From assembly GCF_013410955.1 (NCBI RefSeq), contig NZ_JACCCG010000005.1, positions 186,001-250,000 of the forward strand: a stretch of DNA of 64,000 nt, given 5' to 3'. Under the pieces are notes generated by a model. The model was not told where the DNA came from and did not search any database. It worked only from the letters and a program-made list of their open reading frames with translations. The stretch comes from Microbacterium sp. AK009. GTDB lineage: Bacteria; Actinomycetota; Actinomycetes; Actinomycetales; Microbacteriaceae. Of the stretch, positions 8,442-17,273 are shown one piece after another. The position numbers and the translations under genes are program-made. How positions within the stretch are numbered: position 1 is the stretch's first letter; every line of letters starts with the position of its first letter.

Positions 8442-8996
8442 GTGGCCACCACGACCGACAAAGCCTCTTCCGCCACCCGCAACAAGCGGCGGCCGTCGCG
8501 CGGCGCCGAACTCACCGACGAGCAGAACGCCGAGAAGGGCTTCCAGGCGTCGGAGACGCTGAGCAACAGCCTGCAGCGTGTTCTGGTCGATCTGATCGAA
8601 CTCTCGCTGCAGGGTAAGCAGGCCCACTGGAACGTCGTCGGGACGAACTTCCGCGACACCCACCTGCAGCTCGACGAGATCATCGACGCCGCGCGCGAAT
8701 TCGCCGATGACATCGCCGAGCGGATGCGGGCGCTGCACGCCCTGCCTGACGGTCGCAGCGACGCCGTCGCCGAGACGACCACCCTGCCGGAGTTCCCGCA
8801 GGGCGAGATCGCCACCACCGAGGTGATCGACCTGATGACCGAACGTCTCGACGCCGTCGCCGGCACCGTCCGCGACGTGCACGACGCCGTCGATGACGAA
8901 GACCCCACGAGCGCCGACATCCTCCACGGGGTTCTCGAGCGCGTGGAACAGCTGTCGTGGATGGTGAGCGCGGAGAACCGCACACCCCGGCGCTGA
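8442..8996 (+). CDS. dps: Dps family DNA-binding ferritin-like protein
   Basis: A 184-aa Dps protein: dodecameric cage that oxidises Fe(II) with hydrogen peroxide and often protects DNA. The ferroxidase ligands align exactly with E. coli Dps: His62 in AHWNVVG, His74, Asp78, Asp89 and Glu93. A basic N-terminal tail (RNKRRPSRG, residues 13-21) could bind DNA. The GTG at 8442 is preceded by AGGAGCG 5 nt upstream, which selects it. It lies divergent from gnd. A strong hairpin terminator follows. It falls in a block with a manganese catalase a few kb away, consistent with peroxide and iron stress. Confidence 0.95.
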   Translation: MATTTDKASSATRNKRRPSRGAELTDEQNAEKGFQASETLSNSLQRVLVDLIELSLQGKQAHWNVVGTNFRDTHLQLDEIIDAAREFADDIAERMRALHALPDGRSDAVAETTTLPEFPQGEIATTEVIDLMTERLDAVAGTVRDVHDAVDDEDPTSADILHGVLERVEQLSWMVSAENRTPRR

Positions 8997-9006
8997 CAGC
9001 GCAGAA

Positions 9007-9042
9007 CGAGAGCGGATGCCGTGGGGGCGGCATCCGCTCTCG
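9007..9042 (+). terminator. Hairpin terminator of dps
   Basis: A perfect 15-bp stem (9007-9021 with 9028-9042) and a 6-nt loop begin 11 bp after the dps stop. No long T-tract follows. Confidence 0.8.
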
Positions 9043-9142
9043 TCATGTCCGCCGCGGGGGCCTGAGGTTTGGGTCGTGTCCGCCGACCTCGCTACTGTGT
9101 ACCGGCGGCGACGACGCACAACCGTCGCATGGAGAGGAAGCG

Positions 9143-10303
9143 ATGTCCGACCAGAACCATGCTCCCGAAGACGGGCCGCAGCCCGCCGATCCTCCGACCG
9201 CAGGCTCCTACGCACCTCCGGCGGGTCACCACGCGCCGCCTGCCGGACAGTACGCCCCGCCCGCGGGGCAGTACGCGCCGCCCGCGGGGCAGTACGCGCA
9301 GCCCGCGGGGCAATATGCCGCACCGCCCTCCTACCCCGGTGCCCCGCTGCCGCCGTATGCCCAGCCCGGCATCGTCTACCCGGGCGGGCCCTCCTCCCCG
9401 GAAGGCCCCGATACCCGCTCCAAGGTGCTCGCGATCATCGCGCTGGTCGCCTCGATCGTCGGCCTGCTCATCGCCTTCGTCCCGTTCCTCGGCTGGCTGT
9501 CCGCCCCGCTCCTCCTGGCGGCGCTGGTGATGGCCATCATCGCCCTCGCCGTGAAGTCGCAGGGCGGCAAGGGCTTCAGCATCGCGGCGCTCATCATCTC
9601 GGTGCTCGGCGGTATCACGGCGATCGTGGTGACGATCGTGGCGGCGCTGTTCACCACGATCTCGACCATCGAGACGATCGAAGACGGCATGACCGACCCG
9701 TTCACCCCCGGCGGGGGCGAACCGATCACCGCGGCCGAACCCGTCCAGGTCGTCGAGACGGCTTTCGGTCAGGACACCCTGGATCCCGAGCTCTGGTGGT
9801 ACGTCGTGATCGTCGACAATCCCAACCCCGACGCGGTCTTCGAGTACGGGGAACTCACCACCGAGGCGATTGACGCCTCCGGCACGATCCTCGACAGCTC
9901 GACCGACTACATCACCATGCTTCCCGGTCAGGTCGCCGTGTCCGGGTCGTTCTACGAGGTCGGCGCGAACGAGATCACCGCGCTCGAGGTCATCGGTCCC
10001 GACCCGGCCGAAGCGGTGACCGAGCCCTCGACCGGCGCCGGCAAGTTCTCGGTCGGCGATCTGGCCGCCACCGGCGACGAGTACGCGACCGAGGTCTCCG
10101 GCACCGTCACCGGGCAGTTCCCGGTTGATCAGGAGTTCGTGGGCGTCACCGTCGTCGCCCGTGATCCGGGCGGAACGATCATCGGCGGCACCTCGACCTA
10201 CATCGAACGCCTGCCCGCCGACGGCGGAAGCGCCCGTTTCGAGGCGGTCTTCTTCACTCCGCTGCCTGCCGACACCGTGTACGAGGCGTATCCGTTCCTC
10301 TGA
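9143..10303 (+). CDS. Membrane protein with Pro-rich repeats, DUF4190-like membrane part and FxLYD-like domain
   Basis: A 386-aa protein starting MSDQNHAPEDG. Residues 22-56 are five 7-residue repeats of the QYAPPAG type, giving a disordered cytoplasmic arm. Hydrophobic segments at about 94-118, 120-137 and 145-170 resemble the DUF4190-type double-helix membrane unit. The extracytoplasmic part after about 190 reads WWYVVIVDNPNPDAVFEYG and SGSFYEVGANEITALEV, which looks like an FxLYD-like beta domain, with a related second copy after about residue 300. ATG at 9143 was chosen over longer open frames because GGAGAGGAAG lies just upstream. Function unknown. Confidence 0.8.
   Translation: MSDQNHAPEDGPQPADPPTAGSYAPPAGHHAPPAGQYAPPAGQYAPPAGQYAQPAGQYAAPPSYPGAPLPPYAQPGIVYPGGPSSPEGPDTRSKVLAIIALVASIVGLLIAFVPFLGWLSAPLLLAALVMAIIALAVKSQGGKGFSIAALIISVLGGITAIVVTIVAALFTTISTIETIEDGMTDPFTPGGGEPITAAEPVQVVETAFGQDTLDPELWWYVVIVDNPNPDAVFEYGELTTEAIDASGTILDSSTDYITMLPGQVAVSGSFYEVGANEITALEVIGPDPAEAVTEPSTGAGKFSVGDLAATGDEYATEVSGTVTGQFPVDQEFVGVTVVARDPGGTIIGGTSTYIERLPADGGSARFEAVFFTPLPADTVYEAYPFL
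9206..9310 (+). repeat. Five tandem 21-bp units encoding (Q/S/H)(Y/H)A(P/Q)PAG
   Basis: In-frame coding repeat in the N-terminal arm of the membrane protein; the central units are nearly identical in DNA, so copy number can change by slippage without a frameshift. Confidence 0.85.
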
Positions 10304-10321
10304 TGGCGTGATCTTCGGGGC

Positions 10322-10891
10322 TCATCGCCCGCGGCGGGCCACACCGCGCACGACGCGGAATGTCAGCGCGCCCGCGAGCACCCACGGTCCGACCACGAGC
10401 AGGGGGTCGATCCAGGCGTGCTTTCCGTCCGACCGTCCCGGACTCATGCGGGATGCGACGGGGCGACGGCCACGCTCACCCAGAACCCCCGACTGCGTGA
10501 TCGGGTCGTCGGGACGACGGCTCGCGAACGACCGGATATGCGCCGTGATCGCCTCCACCCGGTCACCCAGCACCAGCAGGAGCCAGTGCGCGGTCTGTCC
10601 TTCGCTGAACCGCTCGTAGGCGAGGCGACGCAGCGCCCCGGCGGGGCCGTGAAGGGGTTGCGCCGTGCCGAAGACGGGCGTGAGCCGCTCGTGCTCCACG
10701 GAGCGCTCGCGGTATCCCCTGACGGGCTGCTGATCGGGCATCTCCCCGTGCGCTCCGGTCTCGATACCGGGCACCTCGCGAGGGAAGGCGGGGCGATCAG
10801 CCGGATCGAGGTCGGCTCCCCAGCCGGGGATCCTCTCGCGGAGCTCGTCGGAAGTCGGCCGGGTTCCGGGCTTGGCGGCGGTGTAGGGCAT
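10322..10891 (-). CDS. Hypothetical protein with C-terminal membrane helix, partner of the alcohol dehydrogenase
   Basis: A 189-aa protein beginning MPYTAAKPGTRP. The first two thirds are hydrophilic with RRLAYERFSEGQTAHWLLLVLGDRVE in the middle, which looks like an amphipathic helical core, and residues about 165-180 (PLLVVGPWVLAGALTFRVV) form a single membrane helix with a basic C-terminal end. The ATG at 10891 follows GGAGAAG 3-9 nt upstream, which rules out the longer open frame. The gene lies 32 bp downstream of the zinc alcohol dehydrogenase on the same strand and is probably co-transcribed with it. I do not recognise a named family. Confidence 0.75.
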   Translation of the reverse strand: MPYTAAKPGTRPTSDELRERIPGWGADLDPADRPAFPREVPGIETGAHGEMPDQQPVRGYRERSVEHERLTPVFGTAQPLHGPAGALRRLAYERFSEGQTAHWLLLVLGDRVEAITAHIRSFASRRPDDPITQSGVLGERGRRPVASRMSPGRSDGKHAWIDPLLVVGPWVLAGALTFRVVRGVARRGR

Positions 10892-10923
10892 TGCTTCTCC
10901 TGGTTCGGACGGGTCGCGGGACG

Positions 10924-12063
10924 TCAGACGTGCACGACGGTCTTGATGCAGCCGTCGAGCTTCGCGGAGAACACGTGATAGGCCTCGGCGATGTCCTCGA
11001 GCGGGAACCGGTGGGTGATGAGGTCGCGCGGGGCGATGAAACCCGACCGGATGTGTTCGATCAGCCGGGGCCACTGGCGCACGACGGGCGCCTGGTTCAT
11101 CCGCAGGGTCAGCCCCTTGTTCATCGCGTCGCCGAATTTCACCGCGCTGAACAGCGGCCCGTAGGCGCCCATCACCGACACCGTTCCCGCCTTGCGGACG
11201 GCGTCGACAGCCCAGTTGAGCGCGACCGGCGAGCCGCCCTGCATCTTCAGTTTGGCCGCCGTGATGTGCTGCAGCACATGGCCGTCCGCCTCCGCCCCGA
11301 CGGCGTCGATGGCCACGTCGGCGCCGAGACCGCCGGTCATCTTCTTCAGCGTCAGGACGATGTCGTTGACCTGGCCGAAGTTCACCGTCTCGGCTTGGGC
11401 ATACGAGCGGGCCTTGTCGAGGCGGTAGTCGAGGTGATCGACGACGATCACCCTCCCCGCCCCCATGAGCCAGGCCGAGTGGGCGGCGGCCAGCCCGACG
11501 GGCCCGGCGCCGAACACCACCGCGGTGTCGCCTTCGACGATGTCTGCCAGCTGTGCGCCGAAGTATCCGGTCGAGTAGGCGTCGGTGAGGAGGAGGGCGT
11601 CCTCGTCATGCAGATCGGACGGGATCACCCAGGGCCCGACGTCGGCGAAGGGCACCCGAACGAACTCCGCCTGGCCCCCGTCGTAGCCGCCGGCGGTATG
11701 GGAGTAGCCGTAGATGCCGCCGACGGCGGTGGCATTGGCATTGACGTTGTGGCAGTTCGAGAAGAGCCCCCGCGCGCAGAAGAAGCACGACCCGCAGTAG
11801 ATGTTGAACGGCACCATGACGCGGTCGCCGACCCGCAGCGTCTCCACTCCCGGACCGACCTCATGCACGGTGCCGATGAACTCGTGGCCGAAGGTGTGCC
11901 CGATCCTGGTGTCGGGCATCATGCCGTGGTAGAGGTGCAGATCCGAACCGCAGATGGCGGCGAGCTCGACCTTCACGATCGCATCCTGGGGATGCTCGAT
12001 CTTCGGCTCGGGCTTCTCCTCGACCCGCATCTTGTACGGGCCGCGGTAGGTCATGGCTTTCAT
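10924..12063 (-). CDS. Zinc-dependent alcohol dehydrogenase family protein (class III/formaldehyde type fold)
   Basis: A 379-aa medium-chain dehydrogenase. The catalytic zinc motif is CGSDLHLYHG with Cys at about 38, GHEFIG follows at about 62-67, and the structural zinc lobe has CGSCFFCARGLFSNC, with four Cys in the usual CxxCxxCx7C spacing. The nucleotide fold is AVVFGAGPVGLAAA near 185-198. Its architecture, with a long insert rich in Asn and Gly after the zinc lobe, is like glutathione-independent formaldehyde dehydrogenases and FdhA-like enzymes. The ATG at 12063 has GAGGAGACGT upstream; longer open frames lack this. The substrate is not shown. Confidence 0.9.
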   Translation of the reverse strand: MKAMTYRGPYKMRVEEKPEPKIEHPQDAIVKVELAAICGSDLHLYHGMMPDTRIGHTFGHEFIGTVHEVGPGVETLRVGDRVMVPFNIYCGSCFFCARGLFSNCHNVNANATAVGGIYGYSHTAGGYDGGQAEFVRVPFADVGPWVIPSDLHDEDALLLTDAYSTGYFGAQLADIVEGDTAVVFGAGPVGLAAAHSAWLMGAGRVIVVDHLDYRLDKARSYAQAETVNFGQVNDIVLTLKKMTGGLGADVAIDAVGAEADGHVLQHITAAKLKMQGGSPVALNWAVDAVRKAGTVSVMGAYGPLFSAVKFGDAMNKGLTLRMNQAPVVRQWPRLIEHIRSGFIAPRDLITHRFPLEDIAEAYHVFSAKLDGCIKTVVHV

Positions 12064-12122
12064 ACGTCTCCTCGCAGGTCGATCTCCCACCCTGCCGACG
12101 CTCCGCCCGCCGCACACGGGGG

Positions 12123-12150
12123 TTGCCATCACCGCGGAACCCGCTAGCAT
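12123..12150 (+). promoter_or_regulatory. Candidate sigma-70-type promoter for the MBL-fold gene
   Basis: TTGCCA (12123-12128) and TAGCAT (12145-12150) are separated by 16 bp. This predicts a leader of roughly 100 nt, which contains a short 7-bp dyad (12168-12174 with 12177-12183). Confidence 0.5.
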
Positions 12151-12254
12151 CCGCCTCCGACGTCGACAACCCCCACGGGGGTTCGCGGATGCCCACCGTA
12201 CGGTCACCGCACGAGTCGACGGTGGCTGTCGACGGACTCCAGAAGGGCGTGGAC

Positions 12255-13004
12255 ATGACGCGGAACCCGATCACCGAAGTCGCCGACGACGTCTATCGCA
12301 TCGAGAGGGCGGCGACGAACTGCTACCTCGTCGTGGACGACGGCATCACGCTCGTGGATGCGGGGCTGCCACGGATGTGGCCGCTTCTGGTCGAGGCTCT
12401 GGGCCACATCGGTGCCGGACCCGACGACATCGACGCGGTGGTGCTCACTCACGCGCACTTCGATCACGTCGGGCTGTGCGACCGGCTCGTGCATGAACAC
12501 CACACCCCCATCCACGTCCACGACCGGGACCGGATGCTGGCACGGCATCCGTATACCTATCGTCACGAGAGGGCGCGGCTGACCTACCCGTTCCGGCACC
12601 CCTCGAGCGTCGGTGTCCTGGCGCGCATGGTCGCGGCCGGCGCGCTCGGAGTCAAGGGTGTCCACGCCGAAGGAGGCGTGAACCCGGGGCAGCCGCTCGA
12701 CGTGCCGGGCGGGCTGGTGCCGATCTGGTCGCCGGGGCACACGGCGGGTCACTGCGGCTACCTGCTTCCGAGTGCGGGCGTGCTCTTCAGCGGCGATGCG
12801 CTGGTGACCCTCGACCCCTACACCGGTGGGCGCGGCCCTCGGATCGTCGCCGGGGCCGCGACGGCCGACAGCGCCATGGCGTTGGAGCGCCTGGGTGCAC
12901 TGAGTGCCACCGGAGCCGGCGTCGTCCTTCCCGGACACGGCGACGCGTGGCGTGCCGGCATCGAGAGCGCCGTCGCCGAGGCACGGGCGGTCGGCCAGCG
13001 CTGA
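12255..13004 (+). CDS. MBL-fold metallo-hydrolase
   Basis: A 249-aa metallo-beta-lactamase-fold enzyme. The zinc-binding motif THAHFDHVG is at about residues 60-68, the second His in SPGHTAGHCGY, the bridging Asp in FSGDAL, and the last His in LPGHGDAW near the C-terminus. These are the complete HxHxDH-H-D-H set for a two-metal site. Glyoxalase II-like or quorum-lactonase-like esters are possible substrates, but the sequence does not say which. ATG at 12255 has AGAAGGG 7 nt upstream; an in-frame GTG at 12249 is too close to that site, and longer frames have no site. Confidence 0.85.
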   Translation: MTRNPITEVADDVYRIERAATNCYLVVDDGITLVDAGLPRMWPLLVEALGHIGAGPDDIDAVVLTHAHFDHVGLCDRLVHEHHTPIHVHDRDRMLARHPYTYRHERARLTYPFRHPSSVGVLARMVAAGALGVKGVHAEGGVNPGQPLDVPGGLVPIWSPGHTAGHCGYLLPSAGVLFSGDALVTLDPYTGGRGPRIVAGAATADSAMALERLGALSATGAGVVLPGHGDAWRAGIESAVAEARAVGQR

Positions 13005-13125
13005 CGGCGCATCCCTCGCGCGCCGCCGTGAGGGTGTCAGCGGCGCCCGCTTCTGTCAACCCCGACGACGGCGAGGCGAACCGGCACCTAACGTCGCCCG
13101 GACACGACCGAAAGGGGCACGAGAG

Positions 13126-14007
13126 ATGTTCTTCCATCGTCAAGAACTGCAGTTCGAATCCACACCCGACAAGCCTGACGCGGTCTTCGCCCGCAGGCTG
13201 CAAGAGGTCCTCGGCGGGCAGTACGGCGAGATCACCGTCGCGATGCAGTACGGCTTCCAGGCCTGGAACGCCCACATCCCCGGGAAGTACCGCGACCTGC
13301 TCTACGGCATCGGCGCGGAAGAGTTCGGGCACGTCGAGATGCTCGCGATCATGATCGCTCAGCTCCTCGAGAAGGCGCCGGTCGAGCAGTCCGAAGCAGC
13401 CGCCGCGTCCGACCCGGTGCTCGGCGCAGTGCTGGGCGGCATGGACGTGCAGCACGCGATCGTCGCGGGCGCCGGCGCGCGACCCGTCGACAGCAACGGC
13501 AACCCTTGGCAGGGCTCGTACATCACCGCCAGCGGCAACCTGCTCGCCGACTTCACCGCCAACGCCAACGCGGAGATGCAGGGCCGCGTGCAGGTGGCAC
13601 GGATCTACAACATGACCGACGACCACGGCGTGCGGAAGATGCTGTCGTTCCTCCTCGCGCGCGACACGATGCATCAGAACCAGTGGCTGCGCGCCGCCGC
13701 CGAGCTCCGCGAAGAGGGCACGGAGGATCTCCCGGTGCCGATGAACTTCCCGCTGTCGCAGGAGCACCGCGAGGTCAGCTACCAGTACCTCAACTTCTCC
13801 GACGGCGCGGCAGCAGCCGAGGGTTCATGGGCGGCGGGACCGACACCCGACGGCAATGGCGAGTTCAGCTACCACGACGGTCCGACCACGTCGGCGCCCA
13901 TGCCCCCGCCCACCCAGCCCGATCCGCGGCTGTTCGGCACCGACCCGAAGCCCAACATCGTGGACAAGGCCACCGGAGTGGTGAAGGACAAGCTCAGCCA
14001 CAAGTGA
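13126..14007 (+). CDS. Manganese catalase
   Basis: A 293-aa non-haem catalase that dismutates hydrogen peroxide at a di-manganese centre. The ligands can be placed on Lactobacillus plantarum Mn-catalase: Glu35 (GEITVAMQY), Glu66 and His69 (AEEFGHVEML), Glu150 (ANAEMQGR) and His183 (DTMHQNQW). The C-terminal 50 residues are Pro- and Gly-rich with a short amphipathic tail (DKATGVVKDKLSHK). AAAGGGG lies 8 nt before the ATG. It converges on fdhD with 6 bp between the stops. Together with Dps upstream it suggests a peroxide-defence neighbourhood. Confidence 0.95.
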   Translation: MFFHRQELQFESTPDKPDAVFARRLQEVLGGQYGEITVAMQYGFQAWNAHIPGKYRDLLYGIGAEEFGHVEMLAIMIAQLLEKAPVEQSEAAAASDPVLGAVLGGMDVQHAIVAGAGARPVDSNGNPWQGSYITASGNLLADFTANANAEMQGRVQVARIYNMTDDHGVRKMLSFLLARDTMHQNQWLRAAAELREEGTEDLPVPMNFPLSQEHREVSYQYLNFSDGAAAAEGSWAAGPTPDGNGEFSYHDGPTTSAPMPPPTQPDPRLFGTDPKPNIVDKATGVVKDKLSHK

Positions 14008-14013
14008 GCATGC

Positions 14014-14877
14014 TCAGCCGGTGAGGACGATCCTGTCGGGGTGCGTGTAGATGTTCATCGACGCACCCCGCAGGAATCCCACGAGGGTGAGACCGGACTC
14101 CTCGGCGAGTTCGACGGCGAGCGATGACGGAGCCGAGACCGCTGCAAGGATCGGGATGCCGGCCATGACCGCCTTCTGCACGAGCTCGAAGCTCGCCCGA
14201 CCCGACACCTGCAGCACCGTGCCGGTCAGGGGAAGCCGGTCGTTCAGCACCGCCCACCCCACCACCTTGTCCACCGCGTTGTGACGCCCGACGTCCTCGC
14301 GCACGACGAGCGGCTGACCGCTGGAGGCGTCGAAGAGGGCAGCGGCGTGCAGGCCGCCGGTCTTGTCGAAGACGTCCTGCTGACGCCGCAGCTCATCGGG
14401 GAAGCCGGAGAGCGTCGCCGCGGGCACCCTCGCCGCATCGAGCGCGATGTCGTAGCTCGACACCGTGCGGACGGCATCGATCGACGCTTTGCCGCACAGC
14501 CCGCAGCTGCTCGTCGTGTAGAAGTTCCTGGCGAGGTCGGGATCCAACGGCGGGACGTCGGGCGCCAGGGAGATGTCGAGGACGTTGTAGGTGTTGCCGT
14601 CGGAGCCGGGCCCCGTTCCCGGACCGCCGCAGTGGATGGCCGATCGGAACTGGTCTCCGCGGGAGAGCACCCCCTCCGACACCAGGAAGCCCGAGGCGAG
14701 CTCGACGTCGTGCCCGGGCGTGCGCATGGTGACCGCCAGCGACGTGCCGCGCACCCGGATCTCCAGGGGCTCCTCCACGGCGAGCGCGTCGGGACGCCGC
14801 CGCGAGGCATCCGTTCCTCCCTCTCCCCCGCCGATGGTGACGCGGGTGACGGGACGGCGGGCGGTGATGCGTCCCAC
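14014..14877 (-). CDS. fdhD: Formate dehydrogenase accessory sulfurtransferase FdhD
   Basis: A 287-aa sulfurtransferase that moves sulfur from a cysteine desulfurase to the molybdenum cofactor before insertion in formate dehydrogenase-type enzymes. The catalytic CGLCGK motif is at residues 125-130 (Cys125, Cys128), preceded by [21 protein letters not shown] and [12 protein letters not shown] follow, all hallmark FdhD segments. The gene begins 1 bp after the moaA stop, so it is co-expressed with a Moco biosynthesis gene. Its likely client is the FdhF-like protein at 35-37.6 kb, some 20 kb away. Confidence 0.95.
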   Translation of the reverse strand: MGRITARRPVTRVTIGGGEGGTDASRRRPDALAVEEPLEIRVRGTSLAVTMRTPGHDVELASGFLVSEGVLSRGDQFRSAIHCGGPGTGPGSDGNTYNVLDISLAPDVPPLDPDLARNFYTTSSCGLCGKASIDAVRTVSSYDIALDAARVPAATLSGFPDELRRQQDVFDKTGGLHAAALFDASSGQPLVVREDVGRHNAVDKVVGWAVLNDRLPLTGTVLQVSGRASFELVQKAVMAGIPILAAVSAPSSLAVELAEESGLTLVGFLRGASMNIYTHPDRIVLTG

Positions 14878-14878
14878 C

Positions 14879-15949
14879 TCAGCCGCCGATCGCGTTCATC
14901 CCGCGCGCGGGTTGGAGGAACGACGGGTCGTTGATCGCGTGACCGGGGAGCTTGCCGTGGACGCAGGAGCGCAGCATCCGGTCGATGGCGTCGTCGCTGG
15001 GAGCAGGACCGCGCAGGACCGGGAGCAGGTCGTACTCGGTGCTGGAGAACAGGCAGTTGCGCAGCTGTCCGTCGGCGGTCAGACGAAGCCGGTCGCAGGC
15101 GCCGCAGAACGGCGCGGTGACCGAGGCGATGACACCGACCGAGGCCGGACCGCCGTCGAGCAGGAAGCGCTCCGCCGGCGCGCCCCCGCGACCGGGCACC
15201 GGGGTGAGATGCCAGCGCTGGGCGAGCGCGGCGAGGATCTCGTCGCGTGTGACCATCCGCTGCCGGTCCCACGTGTGGCCGGCGTCGAGGGGCATCTGCT
15301 CGATGAAGCGCAGCTGCGCGTCGTGAGCGAGGGCGAAGTCGACCAGGTCGACCAGCTCGTCGTCGTTGACGTCGCGCATCGCGACGGCGTTGATCTTCAG
15401 GGGGCGGAGTCCCGACGCCGCAGCGGCGTCGATCCCGTCGAACACGTCGGCCAGGCGATCGCGGCGGGTGAGGTCGCGGAAGCGGTCGCGGCGGACGGTG
15501 TCGAGGGAGATGTTCAGGCGCGAGAGGCCCGCATCGATGAGGGCCGGGAGCGCGGCGCGAAGTCCGATGCCGTTCGTCGTCATCGCGATCTGCACGGGAC
15601 CGTCCGGGCCGCGAAGGGCCGCGAGCCGCGCAACGATCTCCGGCAGGTCGCGGCGCAGCAGCGGCTCGCCCCCGGTGAGCCGGAAGGTCGAGACCCCGTC
15701 GGCGGCGGCGATGCGGGCGACACGCTCGATCTCGTCGAGGGTCAGGATGCTGGTCCGCGCCAGCCACTCATTGCCCTGCTCGGGCATGCAGTACGTGCAG
15801 CGGAGGGAGCACCGATCGGTGAGGGAGATACGCAGGTCGCGGTGCACGCGCCCGTGGGTGTCGATGAGCGGGTCGCCGATCTCACCGATGGGCGCGGGGC
15901 TCGCGGGGCGTGACCGGGCCGGGGAGATGGTCACCGGGATGGCCGCCAT
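14879..15949 (-). CDS. moaA: GTP 3',8-cyclase MoaA
   Basis: A 356-aa radical SAM enzyme for the first step of molybdopterin synthesis, GTP to 3',8-cH2GTP. The radical SAM cluster motif CSLRCTYC is at residues 47-54 (Cys47, 51, 54), and the C-terminal substrate cluster is held by [13 protein letters not shown] with a further Cys in [15 protein letters not shown] is the SAM-binding GGE motif. The C-terminus is MNAIGG, the GG tail needed for MoaA activity. It has a G-rich upstream site and is the first gene of the moaA-fdhD pair. MoaC, which completes the next step, lies at 32.5 kb. Confidence 0.96.
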   Translation of the reverse strand: MAAIPVTISPARSRPASPAPIGEIGDPLIDTHGRVHRDLRISLTDRCSLRCTYCMPEQGNEWLARTSILTLDEIERVARIAAADGVSTFRLTGGEPLLRRDLPEIVARLAALRGPDGPVQIAMTTNGIGLRAALPALIDAGLSRLNISLDTVRRDRFRDLTRRDRLADVFDGIDAAAASGLRPLKINAVAMRDVNDDELVDLVDFALAHDAQLRFIEQMPLDAGHTWDRQRMVTRDEILAALAQRWHLTPVPGRGGAPAERFLLDGGPASVGVIASVTAPFCGACDRLRLTADGQLRNCLFSSTEYDLLPVLRGPAPSDDAIDRMLRSCVHGKLPGHAINDPSFLQPARGMNAIGG

Positions 15950-16100
15950 CTCAGCCGCCCCCTCGCCGCGCAGTCATCCTTCGAGCGTAGTCCCGCCCGG
16001 CGAGGCTGTCGCTTCCTCCCCCGCCTGGTGGGATGTCGGGTTGTCCACCGATCGGGATGTGCGGTGATCGGTGGCCGCCGCGCTCCGCCACGGTGAGGGA

Positions 16101-17075
16101 ATGGTCTTCACGCCGAGTCCGCTCCCAATCGAACTCGCCTCGTCATTCACCCGGGCGGAAGCTCTCGCCGCAGGCGTGAGTCCCAGTCGGCTTCGCGCTC
16201 ACGATCTCGCTAGCCCGTTCTACGGCGTGCGGTCGACACGCAGTCTGGCACGCAGCTTCGCGGGCCCTCTCGCAGGCGATCGTTCCGAGCGGGAGCGCGT
16301 CCGCGGTCTCGCCGAGGCATTCTCCCGGGTGCAGGGCGCAGCCACCTTCTTCGCAGGAAGGACGGCCGCCGTCCTCTTCGGGGCGCCGCTCTCGCACGGA
16401 CTGGATCTGACGGTGGGTGTACTCGCACCGGGTCGGGCGCCGAGGGGACGGGGCGTGCGTGGGGTGAAGGTCTCACCCCACCTCGTCTCCCTGGTCTCGC
16501 TCGACGGGCTCGTTCTGTCAAGTCCGGCATCCACATGGGCGATGCTGGGGCGTGAGCTGACGGTTCGGGAGCTTGTCATGGTGGGCGATGCGTTCGTGCG
16601 GATTCCCCGGGACGCGCGGGGTATCCCACAGCCTCACCTGCAACTCTGCAGCATCCCTCAGTTTCTCCGCGCCATCGAGGCGGGCTCACGGGCGGGGATC
16701 GCTCTGCTGCGAGAGGCGGTCGAGCTCATCCGGGTCGGGAGCTCTTCCCCTTTGGAGACGGAGTTCCGCCTCGACCTGCACGCCGCCGGCCTCCCCGAAC
16801 CCGATCTCGACGTCGAGATACGTGACCGCAGGGGACATCTAATCGGGATCACCGAGCTGGTGTTCTCGGCGTTCAGGGTCGTCGCCGAGGTCGAGGGCGA
16901 CCACCATCGCACCGACAGGCGTCAGTGGGACCGTGACATCGACAAGTACGCGGCCTATGTCGCGCTCGGCTGGGAGGTGGTCCGGGTGACCTCCCGCCAC
17001 GTGCGGGGAGGGAACGCTGTCGACAGACTGCGGGACGTCCTTCTTCGTCGCGGCTGGCGGCCTGAGACAGGATGA
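16101..17075 (+). CDS. wHTH/DUF559-type nuclease-fold protein (AbiEi-like)
   Basis: A 324-aa protein typical of a large, uncharacterised actinobacterial family. The N-terminal 60 residues (FTRAEALAAGVSPSRLRAHDL) look like a winged-helix or AbiEi-type domain that reads LRAHDLASPFYGVR; residues about 225-320 look like a Vsr/DUF559 endonuclease fold, with VVAEVEGDHHRTDRRQWDRD, a YVALGWEVVRVT strand and an Arg/His tail. The PD-ExK-type acid and EVEGDHH are visible but the start-of-fold acidic residue is Glu (TELVF) rather than the Asp common elsewhere. ATG 16101 was preferred to an upstream GTG at 16071, but GAGGGA sits directly against the ATG, so the start is uncertain. Confidence 0.7.
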   Translation: MVFTPSPLPIELASSFTRAEALAAGVSPSRLRAHDLASPFYGVRSTRSLARSFAGPLAGDRSERERVRGLAEAFSRVQGAATFFAGRTAAVLFGAPLSHGLDLTVGVLAPGRAPRGRGVRGVKVSPHLVSLVSLDGLVLSSPASTWAMLGRELTVRELVMVGDAFVRIPRDARGIPQPHLQLCSIPQFLRAIEAGSRAGIALLREAVELIRVGSSSPLETEFRLDLHAAGLPEPDLDVEIRDRRGHLIGITELVFSAFRVVAEVEGDHHRTDRRQWDRDIDKYAAYVALGWEVVRVTSRHVRGGNAVDRLRDVLLRRGWRPETG

Positions 17076-17106
17076 CTCGACCCCGCGTGAGGAGTCATGC
17101 GACCTG

Positions 17107-17264
17107 CATCCACGAGCGGCACCCGACCGGAAGTGACCCAGATTGCGGCCTTCAGCGCCCCAACCCCACCATCTGAGCCACATCCGCGAGCGGCGCGCGA
17201 GCAGAAGTGACCCAGATTGCGACCTTGAGCGCGCGGTCCCCACCATCTGCGCCACATCCGCGCG
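17107..17264. repeat. Two 74-bp imperfect tandem repeats plus a partial third copy
   Basis: Unit 1 is 17107-17180 and unit 2 is 17181-17254 with period 74; a third copy starts at 17255 and fades after about 10 bp. The core AAGTGACCCAGATTGC is identical in both units (17131-17146 and 17205-17220). The array fills the gap between two convergent genes and has no internal reading frame with support. Confidence 0.85.
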
Positions 17265-17273
17265 AAGCGCGGG

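Noticed and set aside
9206..9310. Tandem repeat as a CRISPR array
   Set aside because: The units are contiguous without spacers and are in frame in a coding region.
17107..17264. 74-bp repeats as a CRISPR array
   Set aside because: Unit similarity extends over the whole period, with no unique spacers; no cas genes nearby.
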